Assembly: GCF_003725955.1 (NCBI RefSeq)
Contig: NZ_QIBZ01000002.1
Span: forward strand, 62,001 to 126,000
Reading direction: 5' to 3'
DNA length: 64,000 bases
Source of the DNA: Slackia isoflavoniconvertens
GTDB lineage: Bacteria > Actinomycetota > Coriobacteriia > Coriobacteriales > Eggerthellaceae
Below, piece by piece: positions 54,367 through 63,240 of this stretch. The notes under the pieces are model-generated. The model was given only the letters and a program-made list of their open reading frames with translations, was not told the DNA's origin and did not search any database. Positions within the stretch are counted from its first letter, which is position 1, and each line of letters starts with the position of its first letter. A program made the position numbers and the translations under genes.

Positions 54367-57300
54367 CTATTGTATCGCAGAGCTCACAACGCCCCGACGC
54401 AGCGCCTCGATCGCTTCGGCGCGCGTGCATTTCACGATGTTTTTCGACGGAAGCGAACGCAGGAACACCCTTCCGTAGCCCTTCGTAACCAATCGCTTGT
54501 CAGCCAACACAAGTGTACCGGAATCGGTTTGAGAGCGAATAAGGCGACCTGCCGCCTGCTTCACTTCGATAACCGCCTGGGGCAGGGTGTAATGCGACCA
54601 GGCGCTCGAATCACGCACTGCGCGCTCGCACGAAAGCGGGTCGGTCGGCTTGGCAAACGGCAGCTTCGGAATAACCACGCCTTTCAATGTGGCACCGGGG
54701 GCATCGAAGCCTTCCCAGAAGCTCTTCAGGGCGAACAGCGACAAGTGCTCGTCTTTCAAGAAATCGTCTCGCAGGCCCTTCGTGGAAACGCCCCATTTTT
54801 GGCATACGAGCCGCAGCCCCGCTTCTTTCAGCGAGGGGTCGACCGCGCCGAAGCATTCTTCCATTTCGCGACGATTCGTGAACAGCGTGAGCATGCTTCC
54901 GTTTTGCGCAAGATGCGCTTGCATAAGGAAATCTTCGAGCGTTTCCAAGTAGCCAGGCTGATTAGGCTCGGGAATATCGGTGAGCACAAGCACCTGCATA
55001 TTTTTGTCGAAATCATAGCTCGAGCCCAGCATGCAGGTATTTGCCCGCGACTCCTCGGTCTCGCCAAGACCCATGGCACCGAGGAAGTTCTTGAAATCGT
55101 CTCCCACGGCGATTGTCGCGCTCGCATACACCACGGAATGCGTTTTCTCGTAGAGGGTTTCGTCGAGCGTAGCGCCAATATTCACGATAAGGGCCTCGAG
55201 GCATTCGGCGACACGCTCGGGCTTGCGCGAAAGCTTCGCGGCATACACGTAGTTCTCGTCGACTTTATTCAGAATAAGGTCGCACGCTTGCAGCATGCCC
55301 TTCGCATCGATGACTACTGTGGCAACATCTCGCTGCACATCGGCAACACCGTCGACGCCTTCGAGGAATGCGACGAGCTCGCTCGCCGCGGCGACGAGTT
55401 TTTCGGCCGATTCTTGAAATTTCTTGCCATATTCGCGCAGGCCAGCGAACTGCTGGCTCCCGCGCACCTCGTCGTTGATCCACAGCTCAATGTTCTCGTA
55501 GTTGCGATTCTGACGATTCGTGTCACACGCCACCAGGTCTTTCATGTGGCGGGAGAACGCGATTGCATCGCCCGAGAACGCACGGCCGGCCTTGGCTGCC
55601 TTTTCGGTGAGGCCATAGAAAAGCGAACTCGCTTCGGGTATCGTCGCCTCGTTCATGGGCGCGCGACGCTCCAGACGCACGAACGGGTTGCGCTTCGCGT
55701 CGGTCGCGGCCAAACGATTCGCAAGGCGCACGATTTCGGCGGCATCGAGCTTCACGGCAAGCGCGCGGCGAGCTTCCGCCTCGGCGCCGTGGGCCTCATC
55801 GACGACCCAATAGCGCGTCGGAGGCAGCAAGAAACCCTCGGCGGCAAGGTCGCAGAAGAACAATGAGTGGTTCGTTACGAGCACGTTCGCCGATTCGGCG
55901 CGCTTGCGCAAGCCATGCACGAAGCACTGCGGGCCAAAGAAGGGGCATTTGCGCTTCAGACATTCACGCGACGTGGTGGTGATGGCATAGCGGGGAAGCA
56001 CACGATAATCGAGCTTCAGGCCGTCCATGTCATCATATTCAGTTTGTTCAATATACGAAAGCAGGGCGGCGATTGACGGCGCCTGACTCACATCTTTGCC
56101 CGTCACATTTACCGTGCGCGCTCCGTCGCTTACGATATGCGACACTTTTCGCATGCAGGGGTAGTGCGAGAATCCCTTCAAGGCCACGTATGACAGGTCG
56201 CCTACACCGGCATCGGCAAGCGTGCTTTTCAGCAGCGGCAGTTCCTTATAGACGATTTGGTCAAGCAGGGCATTGGTTTTCGTAGCCACACCAATGCGCG
56301 AGCCGCTGCGAAGGGCGCCAAGCGCGGAGGGCAGCAGGTAAGCCATCGACTTACCGACGCCCGTACCCGCTTCAACCACCAAATTCGTGCTCGTGGAGAA
56401 CGCCTTGAGCACTTCTTTAGCCATAACGACCTGCTCGTCGCGCGGCTCGAAGTCGTTATACAGGCTGCCTACCAGGCCATCGGGGGAAAATGCCGCTTCA
56501 ATTTCCTCGGCAGCGGGGAATTCCATCGGCAAATCTTCCGATTGCGCATTGGGGGTATTATTTTCGGAAGCAGGCTTCGGCTGGTTCGCCTGCGAGAAGC
56601 GACCTCGGCGCATAGCCGAAAGCGAAAACGGGAAGGTTTCCGCCTTCTCGCCCGCCGCCGATGTCGCATGTTCGCGCTGCTGGGTCGCGATGAGTGCAAA
56701 CACCGCGCCCGTCGACCATTCCTCAATGGGCGCAAGTTTGGAAATATACTCGACCAAATCGTTCGGCATATCGCTCACAGCGGCCAAAAGAATGCGGTAT
56801 ACCGCGCACAGAGCCTCGACGTCGGCGTCGGCACGGTGGGTTGAAATAGGTGCGTCGAACGCGTGAACCAAATCGATCAGGCGATGCGACTTCAAACGCG
56901 GAAGCGCGATGCGCGCCAAATCGAGGGAATCGATCCAAAGGTTTTCTTTCAAGCATGCGCCACCCGCGTTTTTCGTCACGAAATGGCGGTCGAATGCGGC
57001 ATTATGCGCGACGAGCGTGGCGTCGCCCACGAAACGCGCGAGCTGCTCGCACGCCTCAACGGGCGTGGGCGCATCGGCGACATCGGTATCAAAGATATTC
57101 GTAAGATGAGAAATTTCATCGGGAATAGGCTTGCCGGGATTCACGAACGTCACAAACCATTCAGTGATTTCGCCGCGCTCAAGACGGGCGGCGGCAATTT
57201 GCGTGAGCTCGTCTTTCCGTTCGGAAACGCCCGTGGTTTCGGTATCGATAACCACGATATTGCGGTCGAGGTCACCATAGTCGGCATGCAAAGCTTGCGT

Positions 57301-57390
57301 TTTTAACGAGGCGTAACGCGCCACCACATCGGCGGGCGTGCCATCGGTCACAAAGTCGTATACACTCGTGTGTTGATCGTCTATTTGCAT
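54367..57390 (-). CDS. dinG: DinG-type helicase fused to a DnaQ-like 3'-5' exonuclease
   Basis: 1007 residues. The ATG at 57390 was chosen because a GGAAG site precedes it; a GTG 3 codons earlier overlaps that site. Residues 45-210 are a DEDDh exonuclease (IDTETTG with Asp49, VAHNAAFDRHF, and HRADADVEAL). The helicase part has Walker A EAGTGVGKS near residue 342, Cys residues of an XPD-type iron-sulfur cluster (YPCMRK and CLKRKCPFFGPQC), DEAH box WVVDEAHG near 530, and motif VI KQAAGRLIRS. It unwinds DNA 5' to 3' in DNA repair; the exonuclease fusion is known from Gram-positive DinG proteins. First gene of a three-gene operon. Confidence 0.92.
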   Translation of the reverse strand: MQIDDQHTSVYDFVTDGTPADVVARYASLKTQALHADYGDLDRNIVVIDTETTGVSERKDELTQIAAARLERGEITEWFVTFVNPGKPIPDEISHLTNIFDTDVADAPTPVEACEQLARFVGDATLVAHNAAFDRHFVTKNAGGACLKENLWIDSLDLARIALPRLKSHRLIDLVHAFDAPISTHRADADVEALCAVYRILLAAVSDMPNDLVEYISKLAPIEEWSTGAVFALIATQQREHATSAAGEKAETFPFSLSAMRRGRFSQANQPKPASENNTPNAQSEDLPMEFPAAEEIEAAFSPDGLVGSLYNDFEPRDEQVVMAKEVLKAFSTSTNLVVEAGTGVGKSMAYLLPSALGALRSGSRIGVATKTNALLDQIVYKELPLLKSTLADAGVGDLSYVALKGFSHYPCMRKVSHIVSDGARTVNVTGKDVSQAPSIAALLSYIEQTEYDDMDGLKLDYRVLPRYAITTTSRECLKRKCPFFGPQCFVHGLRKRAESANVLVTNHSLFFCDLAAEGFLLPPTRYWVVDEAHGAEAEARRALAVKLDAAEIVRLANRLAATDAKRNPFVRLERRAPMNEATIPEASSLFYGLTEKAAKAGRAFSGDAIAFSRHMKDLVACDTNRQNRNYENIELWINDEVRGSQQFAGLREYGKKFQESAEKLVAAASELVAFLEGVDGVADVQRDVATVVIDAKGMLQACDLILNKVDENYVYAAKLSRKPERVAECLEALIVNIGATLDETLYEKTHSVVYASATIAVGDDFKNFLGAMGLGETEESRANTCMLGSSYDFDKNMQVLVLTDIPEPNQPGYLETLEDFLMQAHLAQNGSMLTLFTNRREMEECFGAVDPSLKEAGLRLVCQKWGVSTKGLRDDFLKDEHLSLFALKSFWEGFDAPGATLKGVVIPKLPFAKPTDPLSCERAVRDSSAWSHYTLPQAVIEVKQAAGRLIRSQTDSGTLVLADKRLVTKGYGRVFLRSLPSKNIVKCTRAEAIEALRRGVVSSAIQ

Positions 57391-57457
57391 TCGTTGCACT
57401 TCCGATTCGATTCATTCATCCATATATGTTTTGAAGCCTACCACGAAAGGACGCCGC

Positions 57458-58117
57458 ATGACCTCTCATAAGCCCGGCGATATATATTTTGGCGAGTATG
57501 TTCGCTTTTCCACCTCGGATAAAAAAGTAGGAGCAGCGCTCGCGGGCCCCGATAATGCCGTGGGCGACATTGGCACCATTGAATTCGTGCTCGACGACTC
57601 CAAAAGGCAAGTCGCGTGGCTTAAAAACCCTTACGGGCAATTGGTTGGCTTTTTGAATAACCACGACTCATACAACGCGGCCGTCATGGCCGCAAAAGGC
57701 TGGGAGCTGCATTACGTGCTCAGCTTCACCGCCTACAGCGAAGAGCCTGAACCGGGCGAGTATTGGGGCCAGGTTGCCCTTATCGCCTTCGCACCGCGTT
57801 ACGCCGAGGAATTCAATGTTTTCTTGAAGGCGTTCGCAAAGGCAGCTGGCGACGGATCGCGCCCTGATCCCAAGCTCAGCAACGACAGCATCGTTTCCGT
57901 GCTTGCCAACCCTGCCGAATGGAAGCCTTCCTCAAAAATCAAAATCCCGCGCGGCGGCGGACGCACTGCGATTTTGAAAGACCATCGCAGCGTGCACGAC
58001 TCCATGCTCGACGCCGCTCGTTCCAAAAAGGTCGGCTGCTACATCGTAAGTTGGGCCTTTATTCTGGCGGTTGTCACGCTCGTGGTTTGGGCGCTCCATA
58101 AATTCGGCCTTTTCTAA
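57458..58117 (+). CDS. tail-anchored protein of unknown function
   Basis: 219 residues from the ATG after an AAAGGA site. A soluble domain with KGWELHYVLSFTAYSEE and a final hydrophobic helix (CYIVSWAFILAVVTLVVWAL, residues about 190-212) followed by HKFGLF suggest a C-terminal membrane anchor with the domain in the cytoplasm. No signal peptide and no family recognised. It diverges from dinG with only 67 bases between the starts, so the two may share control. Confidence 0.7.
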   Translation: MTSHKPGDIYFGEYVRFSTSDKKVGAALAGPDNAVGDIGTIEFVLDDSKRQVAWLKNPYGQLVGFLNNHDSYNAAVMAAKGWELHYVLSFTAYSEEPEPGEYWGQVALIAFAPRYAEEFNVFLKAFAKAAGDGSRPDPKLSNDSIVSVLANPAEWKPSSKIKIPRGGGRTAILKDHRSVHDSMLDAARSKKVGCYIVSWAFILAVVTLVVWALHKFGLF

Positions 58118-58152
58118 GCCGTTCTAAGACATTTTCGAAGCCTTAGTAGACT

Positions 58153-58193
58153 AACGAGCCCTGCGGAGGAGAAAACCCACCGCAGGGCTCGTT
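58153..58193. terminator. bidirectional terminator between convergent genes
   Basis: Stem of 14 bases, AACGAGCCCTGCGG and its complement, with a 13-base loop, between the unknown gene and ddl; T-rich on the plus side. Confidence 0.85.
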
Positions 58194-58216
58194 TCATTTG
58201 ATTTAAGCGATTTGGT

Positions 58217-59170
58217 CTATTCCAAACCGAGCGCAACGATTTTTTCGCACAGCTCAGGGAAGCTCATTCCTGCAACTTTCGCCGCATCGGGAACAAGCGA
58301 GGTTCCCGTCATGCCGGGCAGGGTGTTCGTCTCAAGAAGCCAACATACGCCGTCGGCATCCATCATCACGTCGCTGCGGGAAATGCCGCGGCAACCCAAA
58401 ACCGAATGTGCCGCAACCGTGAGCTCCTGCACAGCTTCGGTTGCCTCTGCGGAAAGCGGAGCGGGGCACAAATGTTTGCTGCCGCCTTGAGCATACTTCG
58501 CATGGAAGTTATAGAACTCATCCTCAGTGGGTACGATTTGGATAACAGGCAGCGCGCGCGGGTCGTCGTTGCCAATAACGCCCACGGTAAGTTCGGTGCC
58601 TTCGATAAACGCTTCGATCATGGCTTCCTCGTCGACGCTCAAAGCCAAGTCGATCGCGCCGCGCAATTCATCATACTCATGGACGATCGTCATACCGAGG
58701 GAGCTGCCCTCGGTCGTGGGCTTCACCACACAGGGAATGCCAATCTCGGCGGAAATCTCTTTGAGGTCTTCGTCATCAAGCTCGTCGCCCTTGCCAATAA
58801 CGGCGGAAGCAGCAACGTTCAAACCAGCGGCGGCATACAGCTCTTTTGCCTTGCCCTTATTCACGGCCTGCGCACTTGCGAGAATGCCCGATCCTGTATA
58901 AGGAATGCCTACTGTTTCGAGGAACCCCTGAATCGTGCCGTCTTCGCCGCCTTTGCCATGCAGCGCCAAAAACGCGATGTCGTAATTGCCGTCGATGAGC
59001 TTCTTCAGATCCTCTTTCACCGAGGAGTCGACAAGGTCAACAGCGAAGCCAGCTTCTTTTAATGCATCGGCGCATGCGACGCCGGAATTCAAAGACACCT
59101 CGCGCTCGCCGCTTGTGCCGCCATACACCACAGCGACGGAATAATCCTTCGGGTTGCCTGAATACGCCAT
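58217..59170 (-). CDS. ddl: D-alanine--D-alanine ligase
   Basis: 317 residues. Start chosen at MAYSGNPKDYS after a GAGG site. It joins two D-Ala for the end of the peptidoglycan stem peptide. Motifs: VVYGGTSGEREVSL, HGKGGEDGTIQG, PCVVKPTTEGSSLGM, EAFIEGTELTVGV, the omega-loop segment NFHAKYAQGGS, and LETNTLPGMTGTSLVP. The Lys/Tyr pair of the omega loop is that of D-Ala-D-Ala rather than a D-lactate enzyme as far as I can judge. Monocistronic between two terminators or gaps. Confidence 0.94.
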   Translation of the reverse strand: MAYSGNPKDYSVAVVYGGTSGEREVSLNSGVACADALKEAGFAVDLVDSSVKEDLKKLIDGNYDIAFLALHGKGGEDGTIQGFLETVGIPYTGSGILASAQAVNKGKAKELYAAAGLNVAASAVIGKGDELDDEDLKEISAEIGIPCVVKPTTEGSSLGMTIVHEYDELRGAIDLALSVDEEAMIEAFIEGTELTVGVIGNDDPRALPVIQIVPTEDEFYNFHAKYAQGGSKHLCPAPLSAEATEAVQELTVAAHSVLGCRGISRSDVMMDADGVCWLLETNTLPGMTGTSLVPDAAKVAGMSFPELCEKIVALGLE

Positions 59171-59373
59171 TTCATTCCTCACTCTTATCGCAGCTTTTCG
59201 CGATGGGCTCGCGCCCTCTTAAATTGCCTTTGCCCAATATAACCCATGCACGTAAGCCATGCTTGCATTGGGCGTATTTTCTGCCGACACAACATACGCC
59301 GAACCGCATTTGAAGTTACCAATTCTTCGTATCGACGATGCGAATCTCAGCGTTTTTGAATCGCGTACGGATC

Positions 59374-60405
59374 CTAGCGTTTTTGATTTTTAAGCTGGCC
59401 GCACGCCGCCGCAATGTCGCCACCACGCGAATCTCGCATGGTTGCTTCGACGCCCGCGCGTTCAAGCGTTCGAATGAATGCATCGACGCGATGTTTGGAG
59501 GCGGGCTGAAAAGGAGAGCCCGGAACATTATTGAGAGGCAGCAAATTCACGTGGGCGGAAATGCCCTCGCAGAAATCGATGAGCGCCTGCAGGTGGTCGT
59601 CATCGTCGTTGAAGCCTTTGATAAGAAGGTATTCGAGCGAAACTCGACGGCCACAATCGGCTTGGTATTCCTCAATTGCCCGATGTAAAGCGGAAAGCGA
59701 TTGATTTTTCACGCGAGGCATAAGAGTATCGCGAGTTTCCTGGATGGCGGAATGCAGGGAAACCGCCAGAATAAACTGCTCGGGTTCTGCGCCGAATGCT
59801 CGAATGCCATCGAGAATGCCGCACGTCGAAACCGTAATGTGGCGCGCGCCAATGTTGAGTCCATCTTTGCCATTCAGAAAACGGAGGGCTGCAAGGGTAT
59901 TGCCGTAATTCAAAAACGGTTCACCTTGACCCATGATAACCACGTTGCTCACGCGGGTGCCCATATCGTTCTGAGCGATCAGTACTTGCTCGACAATTTC
60001 CCCGGGGAGCAAATTGCGCGTGAATCCCTCTTTACCTGTAGCACAGAATGAGCACGCCATCGCGCAACCGACTTGCGACGAAACGCATACCGTAAGGCGA
60101 TCGCCCGACGGCATGGCAACCATTTCCGCCGTGCAGCCATCGGTATATCGAACGATATATTTCCTCGTGCCGTCACAAGAAACCTGTCGATCGTCGATTT
60201 CCGCACTATACAGCGGGGCAGCTTCGGCGAGCTTCTCGCGCATGCCCTTCGAGAGATTCGTCATTTCATCATACGAGGTAGCTCCTTTTTGATAGAGCCA
60301 TTGCTCGATTTGCTTCGCGCGGAATGCAGGCATGCCGGCGCTTTTCATAAACTCGGCAAGGCCTTCCCTTGAATACGCTTTAATGCCCTTTTCGATATCT
60401 ACCAT
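59374..60405 (-). CDS. rlmN: dual-specificity rRNA/tRNA adenine-C2 methyltransferase RlmN
   Basis: 343 residues, normal length. A radical-SAM enzyme that makes 2-methyladenosine at A2503 of 23S rRNA and A37 of some tRNAs. The CxxxCxxC cluster is CAMACSFC, preceded by CVSSQVGC; other motifs are MGQGEPFLNY, VSTCG, SLHSA and the C-terminal DSRGGDIAAACGQL with the reactive Cys. A GAGGG site lies before the ATG. Followed by no clear terminator; preceded by the parB terminator. Confidence 0.95.
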   Translation of the reverse strand: MVDIEKGIKAYSREGLAEFMKSAGMPAFRAKQIEQWLYQKGATSYDEMTNLSKGMREKLAEAAPLYSAEIDDRQVSCDGTRKYIVRYTDGCTAEMVAMPSGDRLTVCVSSQVGCAMACSFCATGKEGFTRNLLPGEIVEQVLIAQNDMGTRVSNVVIMGQGEPFLNYGNTLAALRFLNGKDGLNIGARHITVSTCGILDGIRAFGAEPEQFILAVSLHSAIQETRDTLMPRVKNQSLSALHRAIEEYQADCGRRVSLEYLLIKGFNDDDDHLQALIDFCEGISAHVNLLPLNNVPGSPFQPASKHRVDAFIRTLERAGVEATMRDSRGGDIAAACGQLKNQKR

Positions 60406-60427
60406 GTTGTATATCCCTCGTCGAAAG

Positions 60428-60459
60428 AAAGGGCCTTCGGAATATCGCGAAGGCCCTTG
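60428..60459 (-). terminator. intrinsic terminator after parB
   Basis: Eleven-base stem AAGGGCCTTCG/CGAAGGCCCTT, 8-base loop, T-rich on the minus strand, 15 bases past the parB stop. Confidence 0.85.
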
Positions 60460-60473
60460 GTTGTATGTCGGCG

Positions 60474-61841
60474 CTATTCAGCAGAATGCTTCATAAGGTC
60501 GTAGAGACGATGCAAGTCTTCTTCGTCCTTGAATTCGATTTCGATCTTATTCTTTCCGTTCACGCTGCGAACTTGAACCTTTGTATCGAACGACTCAGAA
60601 AGGTCTTTCGCGGCACGGCGGAAGAAGCGGGGCTTCGGCGGCTTTTTCACCGGATTGTTCTTTTGCTTCTCGCGGCCAGCAATCAGGCGAGCGAGCGATT
60701 CGGCCTCGCGAACCGAAAGCTTTTCTTTGGCAAGCTTTTCGGTGAGCTTTGCACGACCTTCATCGGAAGGAATGGCCAAAATCGCGCGGGCGTGACCGGC
60801 CGTGATTTTCTCCTCGTACAGCATCTGTTGGGCGTCTTCGGGAAGGTCAAGCAAACGCAAAGCGTTCGCGATGGTCGAGCGGCCTTTTGAAACCGCACTC
60901 GCAACTTCAGACTGCGTGCGGTTTCCACGCTCCATCATGCGTTTGTAGCCATATGCCTCTTCGATAGGGTTCAAATCACTACGTTGGAGGTTCTCGATAA
61001 GCGCAAGCTCGAGTACCTTCATATCGTCGGCCTCTTTGATGCGAACCGGAACCTTCTTCAGGCCAGCAAGTTGGGAAGCCTGCCAACGACGCTCGCCGGC
61101 AATAATCTCATAGCCCTCAGCATCTTCGCGAACCAAAATAGGCTGCAACAGGCCATCTTTCTCAATTGAAAGAGCCAACTCGTCGAGCTCTTCCTTATTG
61201 AAATGCATACGTGGCTGGTTCGGATTCGGATGCACCAATTCGATAGGAACCTCATCCAAATGATGAGGTGCTGCTTCAGCGGAAGATTCAGGAGCTCCAG
61301 CGGTTTCAGCTTGAGGTTGAGCCTGGGTTGCGGCGGGAGCCGTCGCTTGAGGCGAGGGAACTGTCGCTTGAGGCGCGGACGCAACCTCGCGCTGCATCAA
61401 ACGCGCATCAAGAGCGCTCGGACGATTAACTTCCTCCATATAGCGGGCAGCGGGCGTCGCGGGACGTTCGGTGACGCTTTTAATGGTTACGCCATCGGGC
61501 TCTTCGATGAGCTCCGTCTTCGCTACCACATCTTTCACCGCAATGCGCGAACTCAGCGGCTCGGTTGCGGCGGTCGGCTTCGCGTATTGCTTCGGAGCGG
61601 AATACTTCTCGCCATCGAGCGTTTCGCGATCTTCGGGAGCGAGGTCTTCCTCACGAATCACTTCACGTTCGACAACGGGGACAGGTGCGGCGGGTATGGG
61701 TTCCGCGACCGAAGCCGCCTGCGTCTCAATGCGTTCCACCTGACGTTCGGGCGCTACACGAGCAGGCTCGGCGGGCGCTTCATACCCGCCAAGAAGAGAA
61801 TTCAAACCACGGCCGAGACCGGCCTTCTTATTTTTAGCCAC
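60474..61841 (-). CDS. parB: chromosome partitioning protein ParB with long N-terminal extension
   Basis: 455 residues from a GTG with an AGAGGTGAG site; it overlaps parA by 8 bases. MAKNKKAGLGRGLNSLLGG is the conserved N-terminus that contacts ParA. About 170 residues of Ala/Glu/Pro-rich sequence follow before the ParB core starts near residue 195 (DEVPIELVHPNPNQPR); the CTP-binding box II is AGERRWQASQLAG, then the helix-turn-helix TQSEVASAVSKGRSTIANALRLL and a C-terminal dimer domain (EFKDEEDLHRLYDLM). Typical Spo0J has about 280 residues, so the linker is unusually long. It binds the parS sites nearby and organises the origin region. Confidence 0.95.
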   Translation of the reverse strand: MAKNKKAGLGRGLNSLLGGYEAPAEPARVAPERQVERIETQAASVAEPIPAAPVPVVEREVIREEDLAPEDRETLDGEKYSAPKQYAKPTAATEPLSSRIAVKDVVAKTELIEEPDGVTIKSVTERPATPAARYMEEVNRPSALDARLMQREVASAPQATVPSPQATAPAATQAQPQAETAGAPESSAEAAPHHLDEVPIELVHPNPNQPRMHFNKEELDELALSIEKDGLLQPILVREDAEGYEIIAGERRWQASQLAGLKKVPVRIKEADDMKVLELALIENLQRSDLNPIEEAYGYKRMMERGNRTQSEVASAVSKGRSTIANALRLLDLPEDAQQMLYEEKITAGHARAILAIPSDEGRAKLTEKLAKEKLSVREAESLARLIAGREKQKNNPVKKPPKPRFFRRAAKDLSESFDTKVQVRSVNGKNKIEIEFKDEEDLHRLYDLMKHSAE

Positions 61842-62871
61842 GCTGGCTCACCTCTCTTGCAAGGGCGCAGTACGCCTCCGCGCCTTTACCAGTCGGGTCG
61901 TATTCATTAATCGGTTGGCCGAAACTCGGCGCTTCAGAGATTTTAACCGTACGAGGAATCACCGTATCGAAAACCGTGCGACCGAAGAAATTACGCACCT
62001 CGGCGGCAACCTGCTTCGAAAGCGTGGTACGTCCGTCGTACATCGTGAGCAGCACGCCGTAGATTTCCAAGCCGGGATTCAGAAGGCTCTTCACGCGCTT
62101 CATTGAATCGAGCAGCTTCGTCACGCCTTCCAACGCATAAAACTCGCATTGGATAGGAATAAGCAGCTTATCGGCAGCAACGAGTGCATTCACCGTAAGC
62201 AGACCGAGCGAAGGCGGGCAATCGATGAAAATGTAATCGTATTTGCCGCGCACATGGCCAATCGCTTCCTTCAGGCGTCCCTCGCGAGCCATTTCGGAAA
62301 CGAGCTCGACTTCGGCACCTGCAAGATTGATAGTTGCGGGAGCAACATCGAGGCCTTCGCACACATCAGGAATGATGATATCGGTAAGCTGGGTGTCGCT
62401 GATGAGCACATCGTAGATACATTCATTCAAAAGGTTCTTTTCGATGCCCAAGCCGCTCGAGGTATTGCCCTGCGGATCGAGGTCGATAAGCAGCACCTGT
62501 TTTCCCATGGCGCCTAATGCCGCACCAAGGTTAATGGTCGTCGTCGATTTACCGACGCCACCCTTCTGATTAAGAATCGCAATAACCTTCGTAGTGCCCA
62601 CGACGTGCCTCACGGGTTTCTTTTCAGCATACGAGCGGAGCGGAGTCGCGGTATATACCGCCTCAGAAGGAGCGGGTTCATTCGTGTATGCGTCAGCCTG
62701 AAGATCTTCCTGGGTGGAAGAAACAACGGATGTTTCACGTGAAACATTTGGATCGCGCTCGATAACCGGAGCGTTCTCAGGGTTGTAGCCGATCTGTTCG
62801 CTTTCGGCGGCGTTGCCTTCCTGATCTTTAGGCTTTCGACTCTGGTTCTTCAAACCATCAAACAGTCCCAC
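61834..62871 (-). CDS. parA: chromosome partitioning ATPase ParA/Soj with N-terminal extension
   Basis: 345 residues from a GTG 5 bases after a GGAGGACGC site; the longer frame upstream lacks one. Residues 1-92 are an acidic, low-complexity extension absent from standard Soj (about 255 residues). The ATPase core starts VIAILNQKGGVGKST with a deviant Walker A (103-110), then DLDPQGN, DCPPSLGLLTVNAL and PSFGQPI near the end. A perfect parS site lies within the extension and encodes NVSRET. Works with ParB for origin segregation. Same strand as rsmG upstream. Confidence 0.95.
   Translation of the reverse strand: MGLFDGLKNQSRKPKDQEGNAAESEQIGYNPENAPVIERDPNVSRETSVVSSTQEDLQADAYTNEPAPSEAVYTATPLRSYAEKKPVRHVVGTTKVIAILNQKGGVGKSTTTINLGAALGAMGKQVLLIDLDPQGNTSSGLGIEKNLLNECIYDVLISDTQLTDIIIPDVCEGLDVAPATINLAGAEVELVSEMAREGRLKEAIGHVRGKYDYIFIDCPPSLGLLTVNALVAADKLLIPIQCEFYALEGVTKLLDSMKRVKSLLNPGLEIYGVLLTMYDGRTTLSKQVAAEVRNFFGRTVFDTVIPRTVKISEAPSFGQPINEYDPTGKGAEAYCALAREVSQRG
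62731..62746. promoter_or_regulatory. parS centromere site inside parA
   Basis: Perfect 16-base palindrome TGTTTCACGTGAAACA, the consensus bacterial parS. It lies in the coding region of the ParA extension. Confidence 0.95.
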
Positions 62872-62939
62872 GCGTCCTCCTTCATTGATACTGCGTGTAT
62901 ATGTGAGGCTTATAGCCAATGTAGAACGAAGATGAAGGA

Positions 62940-62955
62940 TGTTTCACGTGAAACA
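62940..62955. promoter_or_regulatory. parS centromere site upstream of parA
   Basis: Second perfect TGTTTCACGTGAAACA, about 70 bases before the parA start, 209 bases from the first. ParB bound here may also affect parAB transcription. Confidence 0.95.
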
Positions 62956-63089
62956 TCGAAACCGACGGTAAAAAAACGCGAGGCTCAAGCCATTGCAAAT
63001 TTCACAGGCGAGCCGTCAAGCGCATTTCCATCGCTAAGCTGTTCCATTATATATTCAGTAAGGGAATTAGCCGCAGCAATCCACAGCCG

Positions 63090-63122
63090 TGCCAAAAATT
63101 CCTGGTTCGCCAATTTTTGGCA
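63090..63122. promoter_or_regulatory. perfect inverted repeat between rsmG and parA
   Basis: Arms of 11 bases, TGCCAAAAATT and AATTTTTGGCA, with an 11-base spacer. The A+T-rich arms and absence of a T run argue against a normal terminator; it may be a protein-binding site or an origin-region element. Confidence 0.5.
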
Positions 63123-63240
63123 CATCGACGGTTTTGACGCGGGAAGAACCGAACACGAGATCGACGCTTCTTAGAGCAACCCCGAGACGCGGATACTCAA
63201 CCGCACTGTAAGCGGTCTTGGGAAGAGGGGATCGGGCTTG

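Noticed and set aside
53899-55866. Plus-strand frame of 655 codons opposite dinG and the coiled-coil protein gene.
   Set aside because: It spans two clear minus-strand genes and reads as shadow sequence.
62932-63174. Plus-strand frame of 80 codons over the second parS site.
   Set aside because: It owes its open frame to the parS palindrome and parA promoter region; no ribosome site or homology recognised.
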